Below, in pieces: positions 18,331-26,162 of a stretch of DNA of 64,000 nucleotides (the stretch's first letter is position 1; every line of letters starts with the position of its first letter). The position numbers were made by a program, and so were the translations under genes. The stretch covers positions 124,001-188,000 of the forward strand of contig CABQGK010000003.1 of the NCBI GenBank assembly GCA_902463725.1. Reading direction: 5' to 3'. The notes beneath the pieces are model-generated. The model saw only the letters and a list, made by a program, of their open reading frames with translations, had not been told where the DNA came from and made no database searches. This DNA is from an uncultured Sutterella sp. (GTDB lineage Bacteria > Pseudomonadota > Gammaproteobacteria > Burkholderiales > Burkholderiaceae_F).

Positions 18331-21300
18331 ATGAATAACGAACGCCGTCAATGGATAAAGGGTGCCGCTGCGGGGGCACTCACTGCTACGACTGCTCGCA
18401 TCAACGCGGCAGAACCCTCCAGCACGCCGCTCAAAACCAAGATGGGCAAGGTGGTGCGCGACCGTCTTGCTGGCAACGCCCTGCCCACGGAAGGGCGCGT
18501 TGAAAATGGGCGCTTTGCCCCAGCAACCGATCAAATCGTAGCGAACACGCAATGCATGGGGTGCTGGACGCTCTGTGGGTTGCGCGCCCGAGTTGATTTG
18601 AAAGAAAACCGCATTCTGCGCTTGGCGGGTAACCCCTACCACCCACTCTCCTCCGATGAATTCGTGGGCTTTAATACGCCCGTGGAAAAAGCTTGGGCGG
18701 GGCTTGGTGGCGATGCAGGCATTGCGAATCGCTCTACAGCCTGCGTGCGCGGCGCCGTGCTCATGCAAGGGCTCAAGAGCCCCTACCGAATCACGCAACC
18801 CTTAAAGCGCGTTGGCAAACGCGGTGAAGGCAAATGGAAGAGCATCAGCTTTGAGCAACTCATCGAGGAAGTGGTCAATGGTGGCAACCTCTTTGGAGAG
18901 GGATACGTCGAGGGGCTTGCATCTATCCGTAAGCTCGATGTGCCCGTGGACAAAAATAACCCTGAGTTTGGTCCCGCTGCCAACCAGTTGCTGGTCACCT
19001 TCGCAGGTCCCGAAGGTCGTCAACCGCTTCTGAAGCGCTTTGCTAACAACGCCTTTGGCACCATAAATTTCGGCTCTCACGGTTCTTACTGTGGTCTGAG
19101 CTACCGCGCGGGCTCTGGCGCGGTGATGAATGATTTCGACAACAACGCCCACGCTAAGCCCGACTGGGATAACGCCGAGTACATCCTCTTTATGGGCACC
19201 TCACCCGCGCAAAGCGGCAACCCCTTTAAGCGCCAAGCACGTGAGCTCGCCAAGGGACGCACCGAGAAAGGACTGCGCTATGACGTGGTGGCGCCACACT
19301 TGGAAATGACGCAGAGCGCGGCCAGCCCCGAAAACCGTTGGTACGGTGTCAACCCTGGCGGCGACCTCCCGCTTGTGCTCGGGATGCTCGCGTGGATTAT
19401 TGATAACGAGCGCTTCAACCGCGCCTACCTCGAGATGCCTGGCGAAGCGGCGATGAAAGCCAAGGGCGCGGTGAGCTACGCTAACGCAACGCACTGCTTC
19501 ATTGCAGAGACAACGCATGCGCAATACGGGCAGCCCCTCACGGAAGCGCTTCTCAACGGTGTCGCGCCCAACCCCGATGAGAAGGTCGTTGAAAATACGA
19601 ACCTTGTCAAGAGCGATGGGCGTTGGGTGCCCGTGCGCGAGGCGCTCACCGCCGAGCTCTTTGTCGATGAGGAGGTCACCCTCAAAGACGGCAGTCGTGT
19701 CCGCGTCAAAAGCGCCATGCAGCTTCTCAACGAGGCCGTGCATGAAAAGTCGCTTGACGAGTACGCGGCACTCGCTGGTAGCAGCGTTGACGCCATGATT
19801 ACGCTTGCACGCGAATTCACCTCGCACGGCACTCGCGCGAGCGTCATCACGCATGGCGGCACCATGCACAGCACGGGCTTTTATACCGCTTGGGCCATAC
19901 TGCTTCTTAACGTCATGATCGGCAACATGAACCAAAAGGGTGGCATGTGCATGGCGGGCGGCAAATTTAAGGACTTTGGCCCCGGGCCGCGCTACAACCT
20001 TGCAGCCTTCCCCAACATGGTCAAGCCCAAGGGCACGAACCTTGCTCGCAGCAAGCGCCACTATGAGCAGAGCTCGGAATTTAAGCGTCGCAGTGCCAAT
20101 GGCGGCAACCCCTACCCGGCGCAGGCCGCGTGGTATCCGTTTGTCGGTGGACAGCTCTCGGAGATGATCACCTCCGCGCTACAGGGCTACCCCTACTCGC
20201 TCAAGGCTTGGATCAGCCACATGACCAACCCTGTCTATGGGCTCACAGGGATGCACCACATTGCGCAAGAACGTCTCAAGGATCCCAAGGTTCTGCCGCT
20301 TTTCATCGCGATCGATGCGTTTATGAACGAGACAACAGCGCTTGCCGACTACATCGTTCCCGATACGCACACCTTTGAGTCTTGGGGTTTTTCGACGCCT
20401 TGGGCTGGTACACCCACGAAGACGAGTACGGCACGCTGGCCTGTGCTCGAGCCCGCGGTGGCAAAAACCGCTTCGGGTGAAGCGGTCTCGATGGAGAGCT
20501 TCATCATTGCGGTGGCCAAGAAGATGGGGTTGCCGGGGTTTGGCGACAACGCCATTACCGATAACGAAAAGCACACCTACGGGCTGCATAGCGCTGAGGA
20601 CTTCTTCCTCAGAGCCGCTGCCAATGTCGCCTTTGACGGTAAGGAGCCCGTCGCCGATGCCACCGAGCGCGACTGTGTGCTCACGGGCGTCACCCGCCTC
20701 ATGCCCACCCTCAAGCGCGTGTTGCGCGAAGAGGAAGTGCTCAAAGTGGCGAACATCTACGCCAAGGGCGGGCGCTTTGCCCCGCACAAGAGCGCTTGGA
20801 GCGAGGATGCTATGAACACCAAGTGGACGCGCTGCCTGCAGATCTGGAACCCCACGGTCGCTGCAGCTCGCCACTACTACGACGGCTCGCCCTACCACGG
20901 CTGCCCACGCTACTACCCTGCGCAGTTTGCTGACCGCTCCCGCTTAGAGGATCGCTATCCCAAGCGTGATTGGCCCTTCATGCTCATGAGTTTTAAGTCG
21001 CACATCATGAATAGCATTACCGCGCCTCTGCTTGAGCTCCACGCGCTGCGTCCACAAGGGCTGATCGCGCTCAATATGGGCGACGCAAAGCGCTTGGGGC
21101 TCACGAGCGGTGATCGCGTCACGCTCGAGACGCCCGGTGGCAAAGCCAGCGGTGTCATCGTCGCCCTCGACGGGGTGATGCCAGGCACCATTGCTATCGA
21201 ACACGGCTGGGGTCATAAAGAGCTCGGCGCACGCGGCTACGAAATTGATGGTCGCCGCATCGAGGGCGATGAACGCATCGCAAGCGGCATCAACATCAAC

Positions 21301-21411
21301 GACCTCGGTCTGCTTGACAACACCAAAGCGATTGCCTCGCCTTGGGTTGACTGGGTCTGTGGCTCGAGTGTGAGACAAGGGCTTCCGGCAAAAATTACCA
21401 AATCCGCCTGA
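18331..21411 (+). CDS. ttrA: TtrA-like molybdopterin catalytic subunit of tetrathionate reductase
   Basis: A 1026-residue periplasmic molybdoenzyme of the DMSO reductase superfamily. The leader has a Tat motif (ERRQWIKG). A [4Fe-4S] site follows (QCMGCWTLCGL with a later STACVRG). The motif GSHGSYCGLSYRAGSG supplies the predicted Cys ligand to molybdenum, and FMGTSPAQSGNPFKRQ and IDAFMNETTALADYIVPDTH match Salmonella TtrA in order and spacing. TtrA reduces tetrathionate to thiosulfate. Tetrathionate specificity is by similarity only; related enzymes use other sulfur or arsenic substrates. There is no ttrC anchor and no ttrSR sensor pair beside it. Confidence 0.88.
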   Translation: MNNERRQWIKGAAAGALTATTARINAAEPSSTPLKTKMGKVVRDRLAGNALPTEGRVENGRFAPATDQIVANTQCMGCWTLCGLRARVDLKENRILRLAGNPYHPLSSDEFVGFNTPVEKAWAGLGGDAGIANRSTACVRGAVLMQGLKSPYRITQPLKRVGKRGEGKWKSISFEQLIEEVVNGGNLFGEGYVEGLASIRKLDVPVDKNNPEFGPAANQLLVTFAGPEGRQPLLKRFANNAFGTINFGSHGSYCGLSYRAGSGAVMNDFDNNAHAKPDWDNAEYILFMGTSPAQSGNPFKRQARELAKGRTEKGLRYDVVAPHLEMTQSAASPENRWYGVNPGGDLPLVLGMLAWIIDNERFNRAYLEMPGEAAMKAKGAVSYANATHCFIAETTHAQYGQPLTEALLNGVAPNPDEKVVENTNLVKSDGRWVPVREALTAELFVDEEVTLKDGSRVRVKSAMQLLNEAVHEKSLDEYAALAGSSVDAMITLAREFTSHGTRASVITHGGTMHSTGFYTAWAILLLNVMIGNMNQKGGMCMAGGKFKDFGPGPRYNLAAFPNMVKPKGTNLARSKRHYEQSSEFKRRSANGGNPYPAQAAWYPFVGGQLSEMITSALQGYPYSLKAWISHMTNPVYGLTGMHHIAQERLKDPKVLPLFIAIDAFMNETTALADYIVPDTHTFESWGFSTPWAGTPTKTSTARWPVLEPAVAKTASGEAVSMESFIIAVAKKMGLPGFGDNAITDNEKHTYGLHSAEDFFLRAAANVAFDGKEPVADATERDCVLTGVTRLMPTLKRVLREEEVLKVANIYAKGGRFAPHKSAWSEDAMNTKWTRCLQIWNPTVAAARHYYDGSPYHGCPRYYPAQFADRSRLEDRYPKRDWPFMLMSFKSHIMNSITAPLLELHALRPQGLIALNMGDAKRLGLTSGDRVTLETPGGKASGVIVALDGVMPGTIAIEHGWGHKELGARGYEIDGRRIEGDERIASGININDLGLLDNTKAIASPWVDWVCGSSVRQGLPAKITKSA

Positions 21412-21440
21412 TGTTCTCTCCTTCTGACAGGCGTTTTTAA

Positions 21441-21479
21441 GGGCGTGCGATGCAGCTCCAGCATCCACGCCCCTTTTTT
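21441..21479 (+). terminator. Intrinsic terminator after ttrA
   Basis: GGGCGTG-C-GATGC (21441-21453) pairs with GCATC-C-ACGCCC (21461-21472), followed by a run of six T. Confidence 0.85.
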
Positions 21480-21548
21480 GTGACGTACGGCAGGCGCCGT
21501 TTTGCGTTAGACTCAAACCACATCAACGCAATTTGAAGGAGGTCTGAA

Positions 21549-22025
21549 ATGACGCAAGAGAAAGCCGCACTCGGTGTGGGCGATCCTGTGCCGGCCTTTG
21601 CCGTGCCTAATCAAGATGGCTCGATCGTCACGCGGGAGTCGCTCTTAGGCTCACGCTACATTCTCTACTTCTATCCCAAAGACAACACGCCGGGCTGCAC
21701 CGCCGAGAGTTGTGACTTCCAGAGCAAGCTCCCTGACTATACGGGGCTCGGTTTCAAAATCTTCGGCGTCTCTCGCGATAGCGAAAAGAGCCATCAAGGA
21801 TTCCGCGAAAAGTTTGGCCTCAAGTTTGACTTGCTCTCCGACAAAGACGAGCAACTCTGCAACGCCTTTGACGTCATCAAGGAAAAGATGATGTACGGTA
21901 AACCCGCTCGCAAAATCGAGCGTAGCACGTTCGCCATCGATGAAAAGGGCATCATCATCGGTGCTTGGCGCGATGTGAATGCGCGCACTCACGTTGCCGA
22001 ACTGCTAGAAGCCCTTCAAGCCTAA
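21549..22025 (+). CDS. bcp: Thioredoxin-dependent thiol peroxidase (Bcp-type peroxiredoxin)
   Basis: A 158-residue cytosolic peroxiredoxin that reduces hydrogen and organic peroxides. The peroxidatic Cys lies in YPKDNTPGCTAESCDF, with a second Cys five residues on, the resolving arrangement of the Bcp/PrxQ class. A strong Shine-Dalgarno (GAAGGAGG) precedes the ATG. It stands between its own terminator and the ttr terminator, so it is probably a single transcription unit. Confidence 0.95.
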   Translation: MTQEKAALGVGDPVPAFAVPNQDGSIVTRESLLGSRYILYFYPKDNTPGCTAESCDFQSKLPDYTGLGFKIFGVSRDSEKSHQGFREKFGLKFDLLSDKDEQLCNAFDVIKEKMMYGKPARKIERSTFAIDEKGIIIGAWRDVNARTHVAELLEALQA

Positions 22026-22040
22026 GCGCCCGCTCCGTGT

Positions 22041-22070
22041 GGGGACGCTGATCGCGTCCCCTCATCATTT
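22041..22070 (+). terminator. Terminator-like hairpin after bcp
   Basis: GGGGACGC (22041-22048) pairs with GCGTCCCC (22054-22061) around a five-base loop. The tail is only moderately T-rich. Confidence 0.6.
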
Positions 22071-22198
22071 CTGCGTACTGCACTCCGTCAAACGGCGGGC
22101 GACAATTGCGCCAGCCTTTTCTATACTTTGCACAACCAAGGAGGTTGCGCCAGAGCGCGCCCTCTCAGCAAACCGCACAAAACAACAAAGAGGAAAAC

Positions 22199-22840
22199 AT
22201 GCCCGAGATGCCTGAAAAAGTCCGCCCCGCTACACAACCTGCGCTCGAAGGGCGCTTGCGTGTCTTTGAGACCTCCCCTATCGAGCACTTCGAGTCGGGC
22301 TTTCGCACGATCCATGAAACACGCATGAAGGGGCTTCCCATCCTGAACCCCCGCCTCTCGGTCAAAGCAGATAACTTCCGCCGCTGGGGTAACGATTGGA
22401 TCGGTACCGTGGTCACCCCTTGGTCCATTCTGATCGTGCTCGCCTGCGGTAACCGCGGTGGTTGGGTCTCGGTACCCGCGGGTGCCACACGCATGATCGA
22501 GTTGCCAGGCGGGGACTTTCCTTTCCTCGGTTGCATTGATCCAATTTTGGGCGAGTACCAAATGCTCGGGCTCATGAGTCCGTTGCATGAAATTGAAGAT
22601 CAGGCGGCAGCCGAAGCTATTGCCCGCTACGCGATTGAAGAAATTCTCACTGTCCCCGATAGCGAGAAGATGGATATTGAAGAGCAAGGCACGCCCCTTA
22701 CCCCCCTTACCTCTCCGGTCGAAGGGCAGCGCGCCATCCCGATCAAAGCCGTGCCCACGGGGTCCCTTGCCTCCGAAACAAAACCCATGTCACGCCGTGC
22801 ATTCTTTCGCCGCATGAGCGGTGAAGGGAGTGGCGAATAA
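22199..22840 (+). CDS. hybE: HybE/HupJ-type hydrogenase assembly chaperone
   Basis: About 213 residues. The core (about 20-170) has HybE-family features: VETSPIEHFE-like FETSPIEHFESGF, GLPILNP, VTPWSILIVL, LPGGDFPFLGC and MLGLMSPLHEI. HybE-like proteins escort the hydrogenase small subunit, proofreading its Tat export. The ATG at 22199 is chosen because AAAGAGG lies at the right distance; the frame is open further upstream but without support. It has a C-terminal extension ending in MSRRAFFRR followed by an acidic-Gly tail, resembling a Tat motif. It opens the hyp cluster and abuts hupK directly (stop at 22840, next ATG at 22841). Confidence 0.85.
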   Translation: MPEMPEKVRPATQPALEGRLRVFETSPIEHFESGFRTIHETRMKGLPILNPRLSVKADNFRRWGNDWIGTVVTPWSILIVLACGNRGGWVSVPAGATRMIELPGGDFPFLGCIDPILGEYQMLGLMSPLHEIEDQAAAEAIARYAIEEILTVPDSEKMDIEEQGTPLTPLTSPVEGQRAIPIKAVPTGSLASETKPMSRRAFFRRMSGEGSGE

Positions 22841-24049
22841 ATGAATACTGGTGCTGTTGTGGTGCGTGTACAAACACGCGCGTCTTGTTGCCCACAAGTG
22901 ACGGTAGAAAACAACCGACCTACGGGCTTGATTGAAAAGTTGCTCCAGAGCGACGCGCATAACGTTCGCCGCAATGTAGGCATGCTCTATGGGCTCTGCC
23001 CCATTGCGCATCTCGCCGCCCTCGATGGCTCAGCTGCGACAGCACTAGTGCCGCCGCAGCTCTTACGGCGCGCAGTTACGCTCGAAGCCGTTGCGGAAAA
23101 CCTGCGTATGTTTATCACCGCAGGTGCTGACATAGCGCAGATGCCCACCGATATCGCCGCGCTACGCGAGTTGGGCGGAATTCGCGCTGTGCTCATGGGG
23201 GTACTCGCTGCACTCATTAGCGCGCCAGACAAAGAGGCTTTAGCCAAAGCCGAAGAAGGCATTGTGCTCGCTCAGAGTCGGCTCCCTGCGCTCTTTGCCC
23301 ATGCGTTACTCGCCGATAGCGAAGCATTTCTTGCGCTCGAGTGTCCCGCCGACTTTGATGCGTGGCTCGATGCGAGCACGTCGCCTGCTAGAGCGCTTCT
23401 CAAAGCACTGAACGCGTTACCCGCGCACTTTGGCTGCGTTACCGTCCCCTTTTTGCCGCATGGCGATGCGGCGCTCAAAGAAACGTTGCTTCTAGCACTC
23501 AGCCAAGATCCGAGCCTCGAAATGAATCCACGGCTCGCAGGCAAAGCCGCACTCACGGGGGCGCTTTCTCGTACGCACAAAGTGCCCCTGCTACAAGCAC
23601 TCGTCGCCGAGCGCGGCGTCACACCGCTTACGCTTACACTCGCACGCCTCAGAGAAACGCTTACGCTTGGCGCAGCACTCGCTGCTGGAAACACTGCAGA
23701 AGAGGCGCTACTTAACGTGACCGTCTTCCGCACCGATAGCGGCAGCTCGATCACCCTTGTTGAGAGCGCCCGGGGGTTACTTGCGCACGCACGTGGTGCC
23801 ACTCAGCACGATGGACTACCCGCGTTCTATCGTGTCACCTCCCCCACCGAATGGCAATTTGCCAAGGCAGGGGCAGCACAAGAAGCGCTAGAGAGCGCGC
23901 TCAGCTGCACACCGCTCCCCAAAGAAGGCGAGGTTGCAGAGCAGCGTGCCCTAGCCTCGCTTACAGAGACTGCACTCTTTGGTTTAGACCCCTGTGTACC
24001 TATTCAACTCTTCCTTGATGGCCGCTCGGTGCCGCTCTCAAGGAGCTAA
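22841..24049 (+). CDS. hupK: HupK/HoxV-like hydrogenase assembly scaffold
   Basis: A 402-residue, Ala/Leu-rich protein. It resembles a reduced hydrogenase large subunit: LCPIAHLAAL (Cys53) sits where the N-terminal CxxC nickel motif would be, and LDPCVPIQLF (383-392) mirrors the DPCxxC motif at the large-subunit C-terminus, each with one cysteine only. HupK/HoxV proteins are thought to act as a scaffold on which the Fe(CN)2CO group is held before transfer to the large subunit of uptake hydrogenases. Its position between hybE and hypA fits. Overall similarity is weak, so the call rests on these motifs and context. Confidence 0.75.
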   Translation: MNTGAVVVRVQTRASCCPQVTVENNRPTGLIEKLLQSDAHNVRRNVGMLYGLCPIAHLAALDGSAATALVPPQLLRRAVTLEAVAENLRMFITAGADIAQMPTDIAALRELGGIRAVLMGVLAALISAPDKEALAKAEEGIVLAQSRLPALFAHALLADSEAFLALECPADFDAWLDASTSPARALLKALNALPAHFGCVTVPFLPHGDAALKETLLLALSQDPSLEMNPRLAGKAALTGALSRTHKVPLLQALVAERGVTPLTLTLARLRETLTLGAALAAGNTAEEALLNVTVFRTDSGSSITLVESARGLLAHARGATQHDGLPAFYRVTSPTEWQFAKAGAAQEALESALSCTPLPKEGEVAEQRALASLTETALFGLDPCVPIQLFLDGRSVPLSRS

Positions 24050-24069
24050 CCGTCAAACGAGAGATCGTC

Positions 24070-24441
24070 ATGCATGAAATGAGCATTGCCGAAGGCATTA
24101 TCGAAGTGGTTGAACGAACCGCCAAAGCGCACCACATTAAGCGACTGAAACGGGTCACGATTCAAGTTGGCGAACTCGCTGGCGTCGATATTCCGAGTCT
24201 GGAATTTGCTTGGAAGAGCGTCGCAGCGGGTGGGGCTGCCGCGGACGCGGAACTCAACATTGAGCGCCCTCAGGGCACCGCTTGGTGTATGGATTGCTGC
24301 AAAACGGTGGCGCTACACAAATATGGCGATGCCTGCCCAGAGTGTGGCGGCTATCTCCTCACCCCCAATGGCGGCAACGAGATGCGCGTCGTTAGCATCG
24401 TGCCCAATGACGAGAACGAGGATAAGAGCGAGGCGCAGTAG
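24070..24441 (+). CDS. hypA: HypA, nickel-insertion metallochaperone
   Basis: A 123-residue protein beginning MHEMSIAEGI, where His2 is the nickel ligand once the start Met is in place. The zinc site is WCMDCCKTV with ACPECGG. With HypB it delivers nickel to the hydrogenase large subunit. The C-terminus is a little longer and more acidic than usual. Confidence 0.96.
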   Translation: MHEMSIAEGIIEVVERTAKAHHIKRLKRVTIQVGELAGVDIPSLEFAWKSVAAGGAAADAELNIERPQGTAWCMDCCKTVALHKYGDACPECGGYLLTPNGGNEMRVVSIVPNDENEDKSEAQ

Positions 24442-24505
24442 CTACTGAAATTCCGCCTGGCGCGCTTACCGTACTTGTGAAACACCCATCAGAGAGGAGA
24501 CACTG

Positions 24506-24940
24506 GTGCTAGATTGGCTCATCCGAACCGCAACCATTGCGAGCCCTTTTCTGCTGCCGCTCGCAATTTTGATCTACACGAAGCGGCCGACGTTCAGTTT
24601 TAGCTGGCGCTCGCAACACCTCTTCATGCAGCTCTTCTACGCCATGTACGCGTTCTCGCTGCTGCTCTTTGTTGCGCATGCCTATGCGGTGCAGGGCGGA
24701 GCTGGAGAGTTTTTCGCCGCATTTTGGGGCAATCCCCTCATCTTGACGCCCTGGTGCTTTGCCGCTTATATGGCGCAAATCCTCTCGGTCGTTGCACTGG
24801 CGCTCGTGGTCAACTGGGGAATGCTCAGGCGGCTCAACCCCAAACTCGCCGGCACACCGCCCCTGAGCGAAAAGAAAACGCCATCTGATCAAGCGGTTGC
24901 CGCAGTTGAAGCGCTGCAACAAAAAGCCAACAGCAAATAG
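24506..24940 (+). CDS. Unknown small membrane protein inside the hyp cluster
   Basis: A 144-residue protein from a GTG start preceded by GAGAGGAG at suitable spacing. Three hydrophobic helices are visible: about 8-24 (ASPFLLPLAILIY), about 40-63 (MQLFYAMYAFSLLLFVAHAY) and about 80-107 (CFAAYMAQILSVVALALVVNW), followed by a polar Lys-rich tail. I do not recognise the family. It lies 64 bases after hypA and 140 before hypB, all on one strand, so it may be co-expressed with nickel-delivery genes. A role in nickel uptake or hydrogenase membrane assembly is speculation; no His/Cys-rich permease motif such as HX4DH is present. Confidence 0.7.
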   Translation: MLDWLIRTATIASPFLLPLAILIYTKRPTFSFSWRSQHLFMQLFYAMYAFSLLLFVAHAYAVQGGAGEFFAAFWGNPLILTPWCFAAYMAQILSVVALALVVNWGMLRRLNPKLAGTPPLSEKKTPSDQAVAAVEALQQKANSK

Positions 24941-25080
24941 TTAGCCATGGACCAGCGAGCACTTAGGTATCCTAAGAAATAGTACAAAATGAAGGATGAC
25001 GGAGTGCTCTCTTTCGCCTACAATAATCGAAAATCCTAATTCTGGGTGCTAGCACCCGATCAAACAAGAGGACAAAATTC

Positions 25081-25941
25081 ATGTGTATTACCTGCGGCTG
25101 TGGCGATCATAACGGCGCCCACATGCATACGCACGTTGACGAAAATGGCAACGTCACCACGCATGTCCACTCCCACGATGATGAGGGGCACACCCACGAT
25201 CATCACCACGATCATGATCACCATCACGACCATGATCATCACCATGATCATGCTCTGCACAGCCATGACGCGGCGACGAGCACTGAGCGCGCGATCTCGA
25301 TTGAGGAGGACATCCTTGGACGTAATAACGCTATTGCAGCGAAGAACCGTGCGTACTTCCGCGATCACAAGATCCTTGCGCTCAACATGGTGAGCTCGCC
25401 AGGCTCTGGGAAAACAGAGCTGCTTGCGCGTACGCTTGCTGCGAACGCGGGCTTTACCGCTGCCGTGATTGAGGGGGATCAGCAAACCGACAATGATGCT
25501 GCGCGCATCCGCGCCACAGGCGCTCGTGCCCTGCAGATCAACACCGGTAAGGGGTGTCACTTGGATGCGCACATGGTCGAGCATGCGCTCGAGCACCTTG
25601 TGCCCGAAGACGGCTCCGTGCTTTTCATTGAAAACGTCGGCAACCTCGTGTGCCCGGCAGAGTTTGATCTTGGCGAAGCACACAAAGTGGCGCTTCTTTC
25701 GGTGACCGAAGGCGAAGACAAGCCACTTAAGTACCCCGACATGTTCCGTGCCGCGGACGTCATGATCATCACCAAGATTGACCTTTTACCGTATGTGCCC
25801 TTTGATGCGGATCGCGCTGAAGAAAACGCTCGCCGTATCAACCCGAATATCCGTGTGTTGCGTCTTTCGAGCACCACGGGCGAAGGGATGGATCGTTGGT
25901 TTACGTGGCTCAAGGCTGAGCTTACGCTTGCCACGCTCTAG
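25081..25941 (+). CDS. hypB: HypB, GTPase and nickel metallochaperone
   Basis: A 286-residue SIMIBI-class GTPase. The N-terminus MCITCGCGD holds the high-affinity nickel CxxCGC motif, followed by a His/Asp-rich stretch (about residues 30-65) with more than 20 histidines for nickel storage or binding. The G domain has SSPGSGKTEL (P-loop), EGDQQTDNDAARI, the metal-site Cys-His in GKGCHLDAH, ENVGNLVCP, and ITKIDLLPY (guanine specificity). It drives nickel transfer with HypA. An intrinsic terminator follows. Confidence 0.97.
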   Translation: MCITCGCGDHNGAHMHTHVDENGNVTTHVHSHDDEGHTHDHHHDHDHHHDHDHHHDHALHSHDAATSTERAISIEEDILGRNNAIAAKNRAYFRDHKILALNMVSSPGSGKTELLARTLAANAGFTAAVIEGDQQTDNDAARIRATGARALQINTGKGCHLDAHMVEHALEHLVPEDGSVLFIENVGNLVCPAEFDLGEAHKVALLSVTEGEDKPLKYPDMFRAADVMIITKIDLLPYVPFDADRAEENARRINPNIRVLRLSSTTGEGMDRWFTWLKAELTLATL

Positions 25942-26026
25942 CCGCGCACGAGCGCCGCGAGTAGCGCCATCACATTTTGATGGCGGCTACCCCCTTCAAA
26001 AGGGCCATCGGTCAATTTGACATCAT

Positions 26027-26062
26027 GGGCGACGGCCGCGGTGCGGTCCGTCGCCCTTTGTT
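26027..26062 (+). terminator. Intrinsic terminator after hypB
   Basis: GGGCGACGG (26027-26035) pairs with CCGTCGCCC (26048-26056), followed by TTTGTTT. A second short stem, GATGGC with GCCATC (25979-26009), lies just before it. The pair suggests hypF has its own promoter or depends on read-through. Confidence 0.75.
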
Positions 26063-26162
26063 TAAGTAGCGTGTACGCTCACCCAATCCCATTCGAAGAC
26101 AACACATTCAGAGCGCACGCCATGCGAAAAGCACCGACTCACTCATTCACAGGAACAGCACT

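Noticed and set aside
19201..20061. A 286-codon frame antisense to ttrA
   Set aside because: Shadow of the conserved molybdoenzyme gene.
25170..25260. Tandem CAT/GAT-rich repeats that could look like a microsatellite or CRISPR-like array
   Set aside because: They are simply the codons of the HypB histidine/aspartate-rich segment.
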